Source of the DNA: Paludibacteraceae bacterium
GTDB taxonomy: Bacteria; Bacteroidota; Bacteroidia; Bacteroidales; Paludibacteraceae
Reading direction: 5' to 3'
Assembly (NCBI GenBank): GCA_017479885.1
Contig: JAFVBR010000042.1
Location: forward strand, 1 to 64,000
Length of the DNA: 64,000 nt
Position numbers and translations under genes: made by a program. Within the stretch, counting starts at the first letter, position 1. Each line of letters opens with the position of its first letter. The notes under the pieces are model-generated. The model saw only the letters and a list, made by a program, of their open reading frames with translations, did not search any database and was not told the origin of the DNA. Positions 12,971-22,365 of this stretch are shown here, piece by piece.

Positions 12971-15700
12971 TTATGCTTCATCCTCCACAGCTGCCTGTGC
13001 GGCGGCGAGGCGGGCGATAGGTACGCGGAAGGGTGAGCAGGAAGCGTAGTTCATGCCGACGCGGGCACAGAACTTAACGCTTGAAGGTTCGCCACCGTGC
13101 TCGCCGCAGATACCTGTGCGGAGTCCCGGACGAACGGCACGACCTTTCTCAACTGCCATCTTAATGAGTTGGCCAACACCGTTCTGGTCAAGTACTTGGA
13201 ACGGGTCAACCTTCAGAATCTTCTTCTCCAGATATGCCGGCAGGAACGAAGCGATGTCGTCGCGGCTGTAACCGAAGGTCATCTGTGTGAGGTCGTTGGT
13301 ACCGAATGAGAAGTACTGAGCCTCAGTTGCGATACGGTCGGCGGTCAGAGCGGCACGCGGAATCTCAATCATCGTACCAATCTCGAACTCAACCTCAACG
13401 CCGTACTCTGCAAATACTTCCTTAGCCACGCGTTGGATAATCTCTTTCTGCTGTTTCAACTCATAGAGAATACCAATCAGCGGCACCATGATTTCCGGCA
13501 TCGGGTTCTTGCCTTCCTTCTTCAGTTCGCAAGCAGCCGACAGGATGGCGCGGGTCTGCATGGCGGTTATTTCGGGGAAGGTGATACCGAGACGGCATCC
13601 GCGGTGACCGAGCATCGGGTTGTTCTCTGCAAGCGAAGCCACGCGGTTCTGAATCTCCTCTACAGAAACGCCCATCTCCTGAGCCATCTGCTGCTGACCT
13701 TTCAGATCATGAGGAACGAACTCATGCAATGGGGGATCAAGCAAGCGGATGTTAACCGGACAGCCGTCCATAGCCTCAAGGATACCCTTGAAGTCAGCCT
13801 TCTGATAGGGCAGGAGCTTTGCTAATGCTTTCTCGCGACCGGCAGCATCCTTGGCAAGAATCATCTCACGCATAGCAAGAATCTTCTTGTCCTCAAAGAA
13901 CATGTGCTCTGTACGTGTCAGACCGATACCCTTTGCACCGAAGGCGCGTGCTACGCGTGCATCGTGCGGAGTGTCGGCATTGGTGCGAACCTGCAGTTTG
14001 GTATATTTGTCGCAGAGGTCCATCAGGGCTTTGAAGTCGCCTGAGAGTTCGGCAGCCTTGGTCGGAATCTCACCTGCATATACCTGACCGGTAGAACCAT
14101 TGAGTGAGATATAATCGCCTTCTTTGTAGGTAACGCCCTCGATGGTGACGGTCTTTGCCTTGTAGTCAACGAGGATAGCACCTGCACCCGAGACGCAGCA
14201 CTTGCCCATACCGCGAGCAACAACGGCAGCGTGTGAGGTCATACCGCCGCGAGCGGTGAGGATACCTTCGGCAGCCGACATACCTGCGAGGTCTTCGGGC
14301 GAAGTCTCGATGCGGACCATGATAACCTTGTGTCCGTTCTCATGCCACTCCTGTGCGTCGTCAGCGTGGAACACAATCTGACCGCAGGCAGCACCAGGAG
14401 ATGCGGGCAGACCCTGTGTGATGACTTTGGCTTTCTTGAGAGCGTCCTTGTCGAAGACGGGGTGGAGCAGCTCATCAAGTTTCTGCGGCTCGCAGCGAAG
14501 AATAGCCTCTTTCTCAGAGATAACACCTTCGCGGCAGAGGTCCATTGCAATCTTCACCATAGCGGTGCCGGTGCGCTTGCCGTTACGTGTCTGGAGGAAC
14601 CAGAGTTTGCCTTCTTGAACGGTGAACTCCATATCCTGCATGTCGCGGTAGTGAGCCTGCAACTTCTGCTGAATGCCGTTGAGTTCGGCATAGAGTTCGG
14701 GCATAACCTCCTCCATAGAAGGATATTTGCTTGCACGCTCCTCCTCAGAGATACCTTGCAGTTTAGCCCAACGGCGGCTGCCTTCGAGAGTGATCTGCTG
14801 CGGTGTGCGGATACCTGCAACCACGTCCTCACCCTGTGCGTTAACGAGGTACTCACCGTTGAAGATGTTCTCGCCGGTAGCGGCATCGCGGCTGAAGCAA
14901 ACGCCGGTAGCCGATGTGTCGCCCATGTTACCGAACACCATTGCCATAACGCTGACGGCGGTACCCCATTCGTCGGGTATGCCTTCCATCTTACGATAGA
15001 GGATGGCGCGCTCGTTCATCCAGCTGCGGAATACGGCGCAGATAGCACCCCAGAGTTGCTCGATCGGGTCGTTGGGGAACTCCTTGCCGGTCTGGTCCTT
15101 GATAGCGGTCTTGAAGCGGGCAACGAGGAGCTTGAGCTCATCTACGTTCAAGTCCTTGTCGAGTTTCACGCCACGGATGGCTTTCACTTCCTCGATGATT
15201 GCCTCGAATGGGTCGATGTCGGTTTTGTTGACGGGTTTCATTCCGAGAACGACGTCGCCGTACATCTGCACGAAGCGGCGGTAGCTGTCATAAACGAAGT
15301 GAGGATTGCCGGTCTTGGCAACCATACCCTCTGCCACGGTGTCGTTAAGACCGAGGTTGAGGATGGTGTCCATCATACCCGGCATAGAGGCGCGGGCACC
15401 CGAGCGAACGCTGACGAGCAGCGGGTTCTTCGGGTCACCGAACTTCGAGTTCATAAGAACTTCGATGTGGCGCACGGCAGCCATCACGTCGTCGTTGAGG
15501 AGTTCCATAATCTTCTCCTGACCTACTTCGTAATACTCGTTGCATACATCGGTTGTGATAGTGAATCCCGGAGGAACGGGAACACCTACGAGGTTCATCT
15601 CGGCGCAGTTAGCACCTTTGCCACCCAGTTGCTCCCGCATCTGGGCATTACCTTCGGCCTTACCGTTACCGAAGGTGTAAACGCGTTTTTTCTGTTCCAT
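12971..15700 (-). CDS. ppdK: Pyruvate, phosphate dikinase
   Basis: The 909-residue enzyme interconverts pyruvate, ATP and phosphate with phosphoenolpyruvate, AMP and pyrophosphate, a key step of gluconeogenic and glycolytic flux in Bacteroidales. Visible are the N-terminal nucleotide-binding part (GGKGANCAEMNLVGVPVPPG), the phosphohistidine motif GGMTSHAAVVARGMGK with His about 490, and the C-terminal PEP-binding barrel with [20 protein letters not shown]. Length is normal. Its promoter is at 15910-15940, giving a leader of about 200 nucleotides with a strong hairpin. Two decayed partial copies lie downstream at 5013 and 6397. Confidence 0.97.
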   Translation of the reverse strand: MEQKKRVYTFGNGKAEGNAQMREQLGGKGANCAEMNLVGVPVPPGFTITTDVCNEYYEVGQEKIMELLNDDVMAAVRHIEVLMNSKFGDPKNPLLVSVRSGARASMPGMMDTILNLGLNDTVAEGMVAKTGNPHFVYDSYRRFVQMYGDVVLGMKPVNKTDIDPFEAIIEEVKAIRGVKLDKDLNVDELKLLVARFKTAIKDQTGKEFPNDPIEQLWGAICAVFRSWMNERAILYRKMEGIPDEWGTAVSVMAMVFGNMGDTSATGVCFSRDAATGENIFNGEYLVNAQGEDVVAGIRTPQQITLEGSRRWAKLQGISEEERASKYPSMEEVMPELYAELNGIQQKLQAHYRDMQDMEFTVQEGKLWFLQTRNGKRTGTAMVKIAMDLCREGVISEKEAILRCEPQKLDELLHPVFDKDALKKAKVITQGLPASPGAACGQIVFHADDAQEWHENGHKVIMVRIETSPEDLAGMSAAEGILTARGGMTSHAAVVARGMGKCCVSGAGAILVDYKAKTVTIEGVTYKEGDYISLNGSTGQVYAGEIPTKAAELSGDFKALMDLCDKYTKLQVRTNADTPHDARVARAFGAKGIGLTRTEHMFFEDKKILAMREMILAKDAAGREKALAKLLPYQKADFKGILEAMDGCPVNIRLLDPPLHEFVPHDLKGQQQMAQEMGVSVEEIQNRVASLAENNPMLGHRGCRLGITFPEITAMQTRAILSAACELKKEGKNPMPEIMVPLIGILYELKQQKEIIQRVAKEVFAEYGVEVEFEIGTMIEIPRAALTADRIATEAQYFSFGTNDLTQMTFGYSRDDIASFLPAYLEKKILKVDPFQVLDQNGVGQLIKMAVEKGRAVRPGLRTGICGEHGGEPSSVKFCARVGMNYASCSPFRVPIARLAAAQAAVEDEA

Positions 15701-15774
15701 TGTTTAGATAGTAATTATTATATAATGCTATTCGTCTTATTGCTTTATCATGTATAAGTATCTGCTGTTGAACA

Positions 15775-15812
15775 AAGAAGGCTTACTTCGGTGTTGTAAA
15801 GTAAGCCTTCTT
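15775..15812 (-). promoter_or_regulatory. Leader hairpin upstream of ppdK
   Basis: On the minus strand AAGAAGGCTTACTT (15812-15799) pairs perfectly with AAGTAAGCCTTCTT (15788-15775), followed by TGTTC. It lies inside the predicted ppdK leader, between its promoter and start codon. It may act as an attenuator or mRNA-stabilising element. Confidence 0.55.
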
Positions 15813-15909
15813 CTGCTATATAGTTATGTCTTGCATTGCTCGGCGCATGTGCGCGCACATAATAATGTTGTCTTGATGCAGGGTCATATAGTTAATTTTT
15901 TTCAGCCTG

Positions 15910-15940
15910 CAAAGATAATCATTTGTTTTCAGTTGTGCAA
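15910..15940 (-). promoter_or_regulatory. ppdK promoter
   Basis: On the minus strand TTG (15940-15938), 20 bases, then TATCTTTG (15917-15910): a consensus Bacteroidota promoter about 210 bases before the ppdK start. Confidence 0.85.
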
Positions 15941-16031
15941 TATCTTGCTACTTTTATTTTCCTTAATTCACGTGCTTATAATGTAATCACGCCTGATAGT
16001 TAATAATTAGATAATATTTTGCATTCAGATA

Positions 16032-16062
16032 TTGCTGTTTTAATATAATTATATTATCTTTG
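16032..16062 (+). promoter_or_regulatory. Promoter of the 111-residue gene
   Basis: TTG 16032-16034, 20 bases, TATCTTTG 16055-16062, 28 bases before the next start codon. Confidence 0.85.
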
Positions 16063-16090
16063 CAGCATTGTTTCATAAAAGTTTTTAACC

Positions 16091-16426
16091 ATGACTGACA
16101 AAACAGAGAACCCCGTAATCACTATCGAGACATTCAGAGAAAAGTGGCGCGACATGGGTGCCACTTGCGACCCAGCCACCAATCTGGGCAAAAAAACGGT
16201 TGAGATTCACGAAGGCAACAACAACTTCGGGATGTTTTCCATTAATGTCACTTCTATTACGAAGGATACCATCAGTTTCAAGGCAGGTTGGCCGTGCTCT
16301 TATAACTACGAGTTGAAAAGAGGCGGGGATGAGGTGTGTGTGACTGAGACAGTAGGGGGTTATACCGACCATGACGGTTGCGACTGGGACGGCACTGACT
16401 ACAACTTCTACCTGAAATGGGAATGA
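16091..16426 (+). CDS. Hypothetical protein, beta-rich
   Basis: This 111-residue protein has no signal peptide. The sequence (ITIETFREKWRDMGATCDPA, then ISFKAGWPCSYNYELKRGGD, ending CDWDGTDYNFYLKWE) is acidic and probably beta-rich, with four Cys. I recognise no family. It has its own strong promoter and sits 52 bases ahead of the DUF2147 gene, so it may head a three-gene unit with that gene and the epimerase. Confidence 0.7.
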   Translation: MTDKTENPVITIETFREKWRDMGATCDPATNLGKKTVEIHEGNNNFGMFSINVTSITKDTISFKAGWPCSYNYELKRGGDEVCVTETVGGYTDHDGCDWDGTDYNFYLKWE

Positions 16427-16478
16427 CAGGTGCATTTTCTGTAAATACTGTAAATAACTTAAGTAAAGAATCAGAAGA

Positions 16479-16907
16479 ATGAAAAGACTTGCTTTGTTGG
16501 CAGCGGTATTACTGCTTGTTTCTGCCGCTGCACATTCACAGAGTTCCTTGATGGGAGACTGGTGTACAGTGGATGACCAGACCGGTGAACGTCTTTCTGT
16601 AATGCATTTTTACGAAGGCTCTGACGGCAAGTACTATGGCAAGGTGGTTGAGCTGTGCAAGCCCGAAGAGAAGAGCAAGAAAATCAAACACGGAGAGCAC
16701 AAGGGAGAGCCCGTAGTCGGATTTGTAGTGTTCAGCGGGTTTGAGTACAAAGACGGCAAGTTGGTTAACGGCAGTGCCTTCAATCCTGATGACGGCAACT
16801 GGTACCACGCAAAAATCTGGCTGTCAGACGATGGCTGCTTGATGCTGAGAGGAGGTCTTGACAAACGACTGATATTGGGACGTACGCAGAAATGGATAAG
16901 AAAATGA
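16479..16907 (+). CDS. DUF2147 domain secreted protein
   Basis: The 142-residue protein has a signal peptide (about residues 1-20, cleaved after AHSQ) and a DUF2147 domain: LMGDWCTVDDQTGE, HFYEGSDGKYYGKVVELC, GFVVFSGFEYKDGKL and WYHAKIWLSDDGCLMLRGGL. DUF2147 proteins are lipocalin-like periplasmic or outer-membrane proteins of unclear ligand. The stop overlaps the epimerase start (ATGA), so the two are translationally coupled. Confidence 0.85.
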   Translation: MKRLALLAAVLLLVSAAAHSQSSLMGDWCTVDDQTGERLSVMHFYEGSDGKYYGKVVELCKPEEKSKKIKHGEHKGEPVVGFVVFSGFEYKDGKLVNGSAFNPDDGNWYHAKIWLSDDGCLMLRGGLDKRLILGRTQKWIRK

Positions 16908-17908
16908 CATATTATCTGATTACCGGAGCTGCCGGTTACTTGGGGCTGACAGTCACCAAACAACTTGTCAGCAGCGGAGTTGCAGTCAGAACTTTTATCC
17001 TACCCAATGACCCCGCCCGCCGATACCTGCCTGACGAAGTGGAAGTGTTTGAGGGTGATCTGACCAAGAAAGAGAGTCTGCAATCCTTCTTCAGTCTGCC
17101 TGCTGATGCAGAAGCATACGTGCTGCATATAGCCAGCATAGTGACCAGCAATCCCGAATGGAGCCAACGAGTGATTGACGTGAATGTCGGCGGAACACAA
17201 AACATCATCGATTTATGTCTTGAAACACCTGCAATAAAGAAGATGGTTTATTGCTCGAGCACCGGTGCCATACCGGACCAACCACGCGGTACAGCCATCA
17301 AAGAGACTGACCATTTCGACCCATCGGTAGTGCCGGGATGCTATTCTCAAAGCAAAGCAATGGCATCCCAAGCAGTGCTTGATGCATGTCGTACAAAGGG
17401 GTTGCATGCATGTATAGTTCATCCGAGCGGCATCATGGGTCCGGGCGACTACGCCCAAGGAGAACTGACCAAGACTCTGGCACGCATTGCCAAAGGCGAA
17501 TTGCGTTTGGGACTGGACTGCGACTTCAACCTGTGTGACGTACGCGATTTGGCAGACGGATTGATAAAAGCAGCAGAGCACGGACGAGACGGCGAGTGCT
17601 ATATCTTAGCCAACAATCCCGTCACTTTCAAGCAATTCAGCGACATGGCAATAGGGGCAATGGGTGGCAGAAAAATACGCATATTCTTTCCCATTCCGGT
17701 TGTAATGGTGGCAGTTAAAATACTGGAACGACTGGCAAAGATAACCGGCAAACAGCCCATTCTGACTACATTCTATCTGATTAACGTAGCACGCAACAAC
17801 TGCTTTGATTCAACCAAAGCACAAACAGAACTCGGTTACCATACACGCCCGTACAAAGAAACCATCACCGACCATATACATTGGATGAAAGAGCAGGCGA
17901 TAGTCTGA
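16904..17908 (+). CDS. NAD-dependent epimerase/dehydratase family protein
   Basis: The 334-residue protein starts TYYLITGAAGYLGLTVTKQL, a Rossmann fold with the GxxGxxG dinucleotide motif. The active-site pair is in YSQSKAMASQAV (YxxxK), with STGAIPDQ as the catalytic Ser/Thr strand. The extended short-chain reductase family includes sugar epimerases, dihydroflavonol-4-reductase-like and 3-beta-hydroxysteroid dehydrogenase-like enzymes; this sequence looks closest to the latter two groups, but the substrate cannot be told. I use the ATG at 16904 that overlaps the DUF2147 stop. Confidence 0.85.
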   Translation: MTYYLITGAAGYLGLTVTKQLVSSGVAVRTFILPNDPARRYLPDEVEVFEGDLTKKESLQSFFSLPADAEAYVLHIASIVTSNPEWSQRVIDVNVGGTQNIIDLCLETPAIKKMVYCSSTGAIPDQPRGTAIKETDHFDPSVVPGCYSQSKAMASQAVLDACRTKGLHACIVHPSGIMGPGDYAQGELTKTLARIAKGELRLGLDCDFNLCDVRDLADGLIKAAEHGRDGECYILANNPVTFKQFSDMAIGAMGGRKIRIFFPIPVVMVAVKILERLAKITGKQPILTTFYLINVARNNCFDSTKAQTELGYHTRPYKETITDHIHWMKEQAIV

Positions 17909-17946
17909 CAGGTTTGCATTATAGTACAATCTTACCAAATTGGCAC

Positions 17947-18837
17947 TTATGCATTGTGTGACTGCTCGTAGCGGTTGATTGCTTCACGCATGAGACGTCT
18001 GCCGAGTTCGATGATTTCTTCCGCCTTGTCGAAAGCAAATGTCGGGTATTGGTTCATGGGCATTTCGGCAAGAATGTCGCAGTGCACAAACTTGCTCATC
18101 ATGACGGTGTTGTTCTGAATCATCATGTCAGTCATGCGGGAGAGTAGGGAGGCATAGGTCACACTGTCAGACAAGTAGCCTTCTTCCTTCTCCTGAATAA
18201 GTTTTTCCACGCGGTCGCATATGAAGTCAGGCAGACGGTCAAGTACACGTTGCGAGACGAGCGGCCTGGGTTTCTCCACCTCCATTGAGTCCGGCGCAGA
18301 GATGTTGAGTGCAGCCAATATGTCGCCCTCAGTCCGGCGCACGCGGTTAAGGGGGCAAGCGTTCAATATGCCGCCGTCAACGAGCAGCATGTCGTCTTTT
18401 CTTACAGGACGGAAAAACAGGGGGATACTGACAGACGCACGCACGGCTTCGAAGAGACTGCCGGTTTCCATCACCACCTCTTTGTTGTGAATGATGTCGC
18501 TTGCCACAAGGGAGACGGGAATGGGCAGGTTTTCTATCAGACTGTCGGGCACTATCTGTTTGAATGCCTCCACCGTGCGATCGCCTTTGACGAGATAGTT
18601 TTTCGAGAGTGAGAAGTCGCCAAGAGACAAAATCTTCTGCGTGTCAAGCGAGAGAAACCATTCCTTACCTTCCTGCAACTTGCCACTGGCATAGATGCCG
18701 GCAATCAGTGCCCCTATAGAGCAGCCTGCTATTGATGTGATTTCATAACCGCGGCTTTCGAGTTCTTCGATAGCACCTATGTGTGCCAGTCCGCGTGCTC
18801 CGCCCGAAGCAAGCACCAATGCAACTTTCTGTTTCAT
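17947..18837 (-). CDS. Patatin-like phospholipase (RssA-like)
   Basis: The 296-residue protein shows the patatin signature: oxyanion loop SGGARGLAHIG, nucleophile motif GCSIGA (Ser about 41), and the Asp of the Ser-Asp dyad in LLVDGGILNACP. Patatins hydrolyse acyl esters of membrane lipids. No signal peptide or membrane segment is visible, so it should be cytoplasmic, like RssA, rather than an outer-membrane phospholipase. It follows the WG-repeat lipoprotein gene by five bases in the same operon. Confidence 0.9.
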   Translation of the reverse strand: MKQKVALVLASGGARGLAHIGAIEELESRGYEITSIAGCSIGALIAGIYASGKLQEGKEWFLSLDTQKILSLGDFSLSKNYLVKGDRTVEAFKQIVPDSLIENLPIPVSLVASDIIHNKEVVMETGSLFEAVRASVSIPLFFRPVRKDDMLLVDGGILNACPLNRVRRTEGDILAALNISAPDSMEVEKPRPLVSQRVLDRLPDFICDRVEKLIQEKEEGYLSDSVTYASLLSRMTDMMIQNNTVMMSKFVHCDILAEMPMNQYPTFAFDKAEEIIELGRRLMREAINRYEQSHNA

Positions 18838-18842
18838 ATTGT

Positions 18843-19478
18843 TTATAATACTTCTTGCAGTCTGTACAAAGCATTGCTCACGTCAGAGGAGCTGTCGAAG
18901 ATGGGTTGAATCACATATTCGCCGTCTTTTTTGATTGCTCCCCACAAGCCCACCATTGTCTGAACTATGGCATAGCCGTCACTGCGGAACTGCTGTGCTG
19001 ATTTCCATCTTGGCAGCAATGCCCACTCGCCATAGTGGTCGAGGTAGCCATAGGTGCCCGATAGCGGGTTCTCCGTTGCCCATAGCTCCACTCCCTGCGC
19101 TCTGCCTTTCTCAATCGAGGATATAGCACCGTACACATCAGAAGAACTACGGAATCGCGGACATATAACCCACTGATTATTGGTGTTGATACCTCCCCAA
19201 TGCGGGGCGGTGTTCCACATCTGGACAATAGCTATTCCGTTGCGGAAATTGCTCGCGTCTTTGTACTGCGGTTCTATAGCCCAAGTGCCGTCGGGATACA
19301 GAAAACCATACCGCAGTGTGAGTTTTTCCTCGTGAACAGTGAGGTCATCACCGGTTTCAGCCACATCGTAGCGTTCGAACTTCTCCACATCAGCAATAGG
19401 GGAGTAGGCATTGTTGCAGGAAATAAAAGCCAGCACAGCCAGCATGCAGGCGGGGAAAAGCAAGGTTTTTGTTTTCAT
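18843..19478 (-). CDS. WG-repeat lipoprotein
   Basis: The 211-residue precursor has a lipoprotein signal (KTKTLLFPACMLAVLAFISC) and WG-type repeats seen as LRYGFLYPDGTWAIEPQYKD, GGINTNNQWVICPRF, YGYLDHYGEWALLPRWKSA and LWGAIKKDGEYVIQPIFDSS. WG repeats are about 35-residue units thought to bind partners. I start it at the ATG at 19478, where the signal peptide begins and which fits the promoter at 19513; the longer frame reads through that promoter. The patatin gene follows five bases later. Confidence 0.85.
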   Translation of the reverse strand: MKTKTLLFPACMLAVLAFISCNNAYSPIADVEKFERYDVAETGDDLTVHEEKLTLRYGFLYPDGTWAIEPQYKDASNFRNGIAIVQMWNTAPHWGGINTNNQWVICPRFRSSSDVYGAISSIEKGRAQGVELWATENPLSGTYGYLDHYGEWALLPRWKSAQQFRSDGYAIVQTMVGLWGAIKKDGEYVIQPIFDSSSDVSNALYRLQEVL

Positions 19479-19512
19479 AACAGTGTCGTCAAGTTTGAGG
19501 TTATTAACTGCG

Positions 19513-19543
19513 CAAAGATAATATGTTTTTGCCAATCGTGCAA
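19513..19543 (-). promoter_or_regulatory. Promoter of the WG-repeat/patatin operon
   Basis: On the minus strand TTG (19543-19541), 20 bases, TATCTTTG (19520-19513), about 35 bases before the ATG at 19478. Confidence 0.85.
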
Positions 19544-19623
19544 GCAAACAATGTCAAAACCGACATTTTTGTATCTCGTATTATAAGAAACTTGCATCTC
19601 ATTAAAAAACTTGCATCTCGTTA

Positions 19624-19647
19624 AGAGACTGAATATATTCAGTCTCT
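19624..19647 (-). terminator. Hairpin downstream of lon
   Basis: AGAGACTGAAT 19624-19634 pairs perfectly with ATTCAGTCTCT 19637-19647. It lies about 100 bases beyond the lon stop, after the tandem array, and probably ends that transcript; the T-tract is weak. Confidence 0.5.
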
Positions 19648-19683
19648 ACATATAGTCCCTACATATAGTCTCTACAATGAAAG

Positions 19684-19738
19684 TACGGTGATATTACGGT
19701 GATATTACGGTGATATTACGGTGATACTACGGTGATAC
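19684..19738. repeat. Five tandem 11-bp units at the 3' end of lon
   Basis: TACGGTGATAT is repeated five times without gaps (last two units end TAC), stopping six bases before the lon stop codon. The 11-bp period is close to one DNA turn. Comparable arrays lie at 38247 and 59356. Confidence 0.9.
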
Positions 19739-19743
19739 TACGC

Positions 19744-22155
19744 TCATTTGAGCAAGGCGAAATCTATCACCTCACTGATGTCTTTTACATAATGGAAACT
19801 TACTCCCTTCAGATATATCTCCGGTATTTCCTCAATGTCTTTTTGGTTGTCCGCACACAGCATTATGTCGGTTATTCCCGCACGTTTGGCAGCGAGTATC
19901 TTCTCTTTTATACCTCCGACAGGCAGCACCTTGCCGCGAAGAGTCATTTCGCCTGTCATTGCCAGGCGTTCTCTTACACGTTTGCCAGTATATGCAGAAA
20001 CGAGAGCGGTAGTCATTGTGATACCTGCAGAAGGACCGTCCTTCGGAATAGCGCCTTCCGGCACATGCAGATGTACGGCAGATGTCTCTATTTTCTTCTT
20101 GTCAATACCGAAATCGGCGGCATGTGCTTTTATATATCCGAGGGCAATTGTGGCACTCTCTTTCATTACGTCACCAAGGTTGCCGGTCAGAGTGAGGGTA
20201 GGGTTCTTGCTCGGCGAGAGAGAGGTCTCTATGAAAAGTATTTCGCCGCCTACCTGTGTCCATGCCAGACCAGTCACCACACCGACATACTTGTTGTTCT
20301 CATATATATCGCGTGTGTAGCGGGGCTTGCCAAGGTACGACTCGAGGTCTTCCTTGGTAACTGACACATTGTATTCCTCGTCAAGAGCAATATGTTTCAC
20401 CACTTTGCGGGCAATGGCAGCTATCTGCCGGTCAAGCTCTCTGACCCCGGACTCGCGGGTATAGTTGTCAATCAACCGGTTCATCACACGTTTGCCTATC
20501 TTCAGTTGCGAGGGCTTGAGTCCGTGATTATCAAGTTCTTTGGGCAACAGATGACGGTTGGCAATCTCCACTTTCTCCTCCTGCAGATAGCCGGTCATCT
20601 CTATCAGTTCCATTCTGTCCAATAGCGGGCGGGGGATGGTGCTCAAGGTGTTGGCTGTGGCAATAAAGAGCACTTTGCTCAGGTCGTAATCCACATCGAG
20701 ATAATTGTCGTGGAAAGTGGTATTCTGCTCGGGGTCAAGCACTTCGAGCAATGCCGAGGTGGGATCTCCGTGGTAGTCGGCAGTCAGTTTGTCTATCTCG
20801 TCGAGCACGAACACGGGGTTGGAGGACTGCACTTTCTGTATGTTCTGAATGATTCTGCCCGGCATGGCACCTATATAAGTGCGTCTGTGTCCGCGTATCT
20901 CCGCTTCATCATGAAGTCCGCCGAGCGATATTCTCGCATATTTCCTTCCCAAGGCACGGGCAACCGACTTGCCGAGACTGGTTTTGCCGACTCCCGGAGG
21001 GCCGTACAGACAGATGATAGGCGACTTCATGTCACCTTTCATTTTCAGAACAGACAGATATTCAAGGATGCGCTCTTTCACTTTCTCCATTCCGTAGTGG
21101 TCGGCATTGAGCACTTCCCGGGCGTTCTTTATGTCGAAATTGTCCTCTGTATATTCGTTCCAAGGCAGCGAGAGCATGGTCTCAAGATAGTTCTGCTGTG
21201 TAGGATACTCAGGAGAGTGAGAGGGGATGCGCTCCAACTTTTTGAGTTCGTCCTCAAACACTTTCTTCACACTGTCCGGCCACTGTTTTTTCTCTGCCCG
21301 CTCGCGCATATCCTGAATGTTCTGCTCTGCAGTGTCACCCAGTTCTTTCTGGATGGTCTGTATCTGCTGCTGGAGGAAATACTCGCGTTGCTGGCGGTTC
21401 ATGTCCTCTCGGGCTTTCTCCTGAATAGACTGGCGTATCTCCAGCATCTGCAACTCCTTGTTGAGCATCTCAAGCAGACGGAAGGCACGATCATCAATCT
21501 TCTCCTGCTGCAAAAGCGACTGCTTGTCTTTTATCTCAAAACCGAAGTTGACACATATATAATTGACGAGGGTAGGGGGATTGTCGATGTTCTTGAGAGC
21601 CAGAGAGGCTTCCTGAGGCAGGTTGCTAACTCTGCTCATTATCTTCTGGGCAATGTCCTTGATGTTGCCCACTGTGGCAAGAAAAGCCTTATCGCCGCGC
21701 TTCGGAAATTGTTCCTCAAGCACAATAATACGTGCCATCAGATACGGCTGTGTGTCCACAATCTCGTCAATCATTATGCGCTCTGTGCCTTCAAGAATGA
21801 TAGTGACAGAGCCGTCCGGCATGTCGAATGTGCGGATTACGCGCGCTGCCGTGCCAAGACGGTAGATGTCCTCACCTGCAGGCTCCTGCACGTCAGAGTC
21901 CTTCTGGCAGCAGACGGCTATCAGTGTCTCTTCCTCGTATGCTTTCTTGACGAGTTTCAGTGACTTTGGTCTTGCCACACTTACCGGCAACAGCACTCCG
22001 GGAAACAGTACCATGTTTCTGAGCGGCAATACAGGCAGAGTGTCGCCGTCGTTCAGATGCACATTGCTGCTTTTGTCGTGATTTTCTATGATGGGAATAA
22101 CTTGTGTTTCCTGTTCCTCGTTGTTTTCCAACAACTCCTCAATATCGTATGTCAT
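19744..22155 (-). CDS. lon: ATP-dependent Lon protease
   Basis: The 803-residue protein has the Lon N-terminal substrate domain (LPVLPLRNMVLFPGVLLPVS), a coiled-coil region around 190-300, the AAA module with Walker A GPPGVGKTS and Walker B VFVLDEID, and the C-terminal protease domain with the catalytic Ser in PKDGPSAGITM and the Lys in KVLPVGGIKEK. Lon degrades misfolded and regulatory proteins in the cytoplasm. A perfect palindrome at 22209-22227 upstream may be an operator; no clear -7 box is seen. Confidence 0.97.
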   Translation of the reverse strand: MTYDIEELLENNEEQETQVIPIIENHDKSSNVHLNDGDTLPVLPLRNMVLFPGVLLPVSVARPKSLKLVKKAYEEETLIAVCCQKDSDVQEPAGEDIYRLGTAARVIRTFDMPDGSVTIILEGTERIMIDEIVDTQPYLMARIIVLEEQFPKRGDKAFLATVGNIKDIAQKIMSRVSNLPQEASLALKNIDNPPTLVNYICVNFGFEIKDKQSLLQQEKIDDRAFRLLEMLNKELQMLEIRQSIQEKAREDMNRQQREYFLQQQIQTIQKELGDTAEQNIQDMRERAEKKQWPDSVKKVFEDELKKLERIPSHSPEYPTQQNYLETMLSLPWNEYTEDNFDIKNAREVLNADHYGMEKVKERILEYLSVLKMKGDMKSPIICLYGPPGVGKTSLGKSVARALGRKYARISLGGLHDEAEIRGHRRTYIGAMPGRIIQNIQKVQSSNPVFVLDEIDKLTADYHGDPTSALLEVLDPEQNTTFHDNYLDVDYDLSKVLFIATANTLSTIPRPLLDRMELIEMTGYLQEEKVEIANRHLLPKELDNHGLKPSQLKIGKRVMNRLIDNYTRESGVRELDRQIAAIARKVVKHIALDEEYNVSVTKEDLESYLGKPRYTRDIYENNKYVGVVTGLAWTQVGGEILFIETSLSPSKNPTLTLTGNLGDVMKESATIALGYIKAHAADFGIDKKKIETSAVHLHVPEGAIPKDGPSAGITMTTALVSAYTGKRVRERLAMTGEMTLRGKVLPVGGIKEKILAAKRAGITDIMLCADNQKDIEEIPEIYLKGVSFHYVKDISEVIDFALLK

Positions 22156-22208
22156 AGGTTTGATATTTTTCAGTTTATATCCACATTATCTGTCAGTATA
22201 ATAACTGC

Positions 22209-22227
22209 ATCTGCCAATTTGGCAGAT
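22209..22227. promoter_or_regulatory. Perfect palindrome upstream of lon
   Basis: ATCTGCCAATTTGGCAGAT is a perfect dyad with 9-bp arms, 54-72 bases before the lon start. It does not resemble the CIRCE heat-shock element. It could be a regulator site or a hairpin in the leader. Confidence 0.5.
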
Positions 22228-22300
22228 TTATGCCTGTATAGACTGTAAATCTGCAACAATAAGGCTTGCATCATATATATTGCAAACCGTGTGCCAACAC

Positions 22301-22330
22301 AAACAGACGACAATTGCTTGCCGTCTGTTT
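22301..22330 (-). terminator. Terminator after the serpin gene
   Basis: AAACAGACG 22301-22309 pairs with CGTCTGTTT 22322-22330, 36 bases past the serpin stop on the minus strand. Confidence 0.65.
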
Positions 22331-22365
22331 AGAGTCTTATTTAGTCACCTATTACCTGTTACCTA

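Noticed and set aside
14330..15757. 475-codon open frame on the plus strand opposite ppdK
   Set aside because: It is the antisense shadow of a highly conserved gene with biased codon use; no promoter, start signal or protein-family feature supports it.
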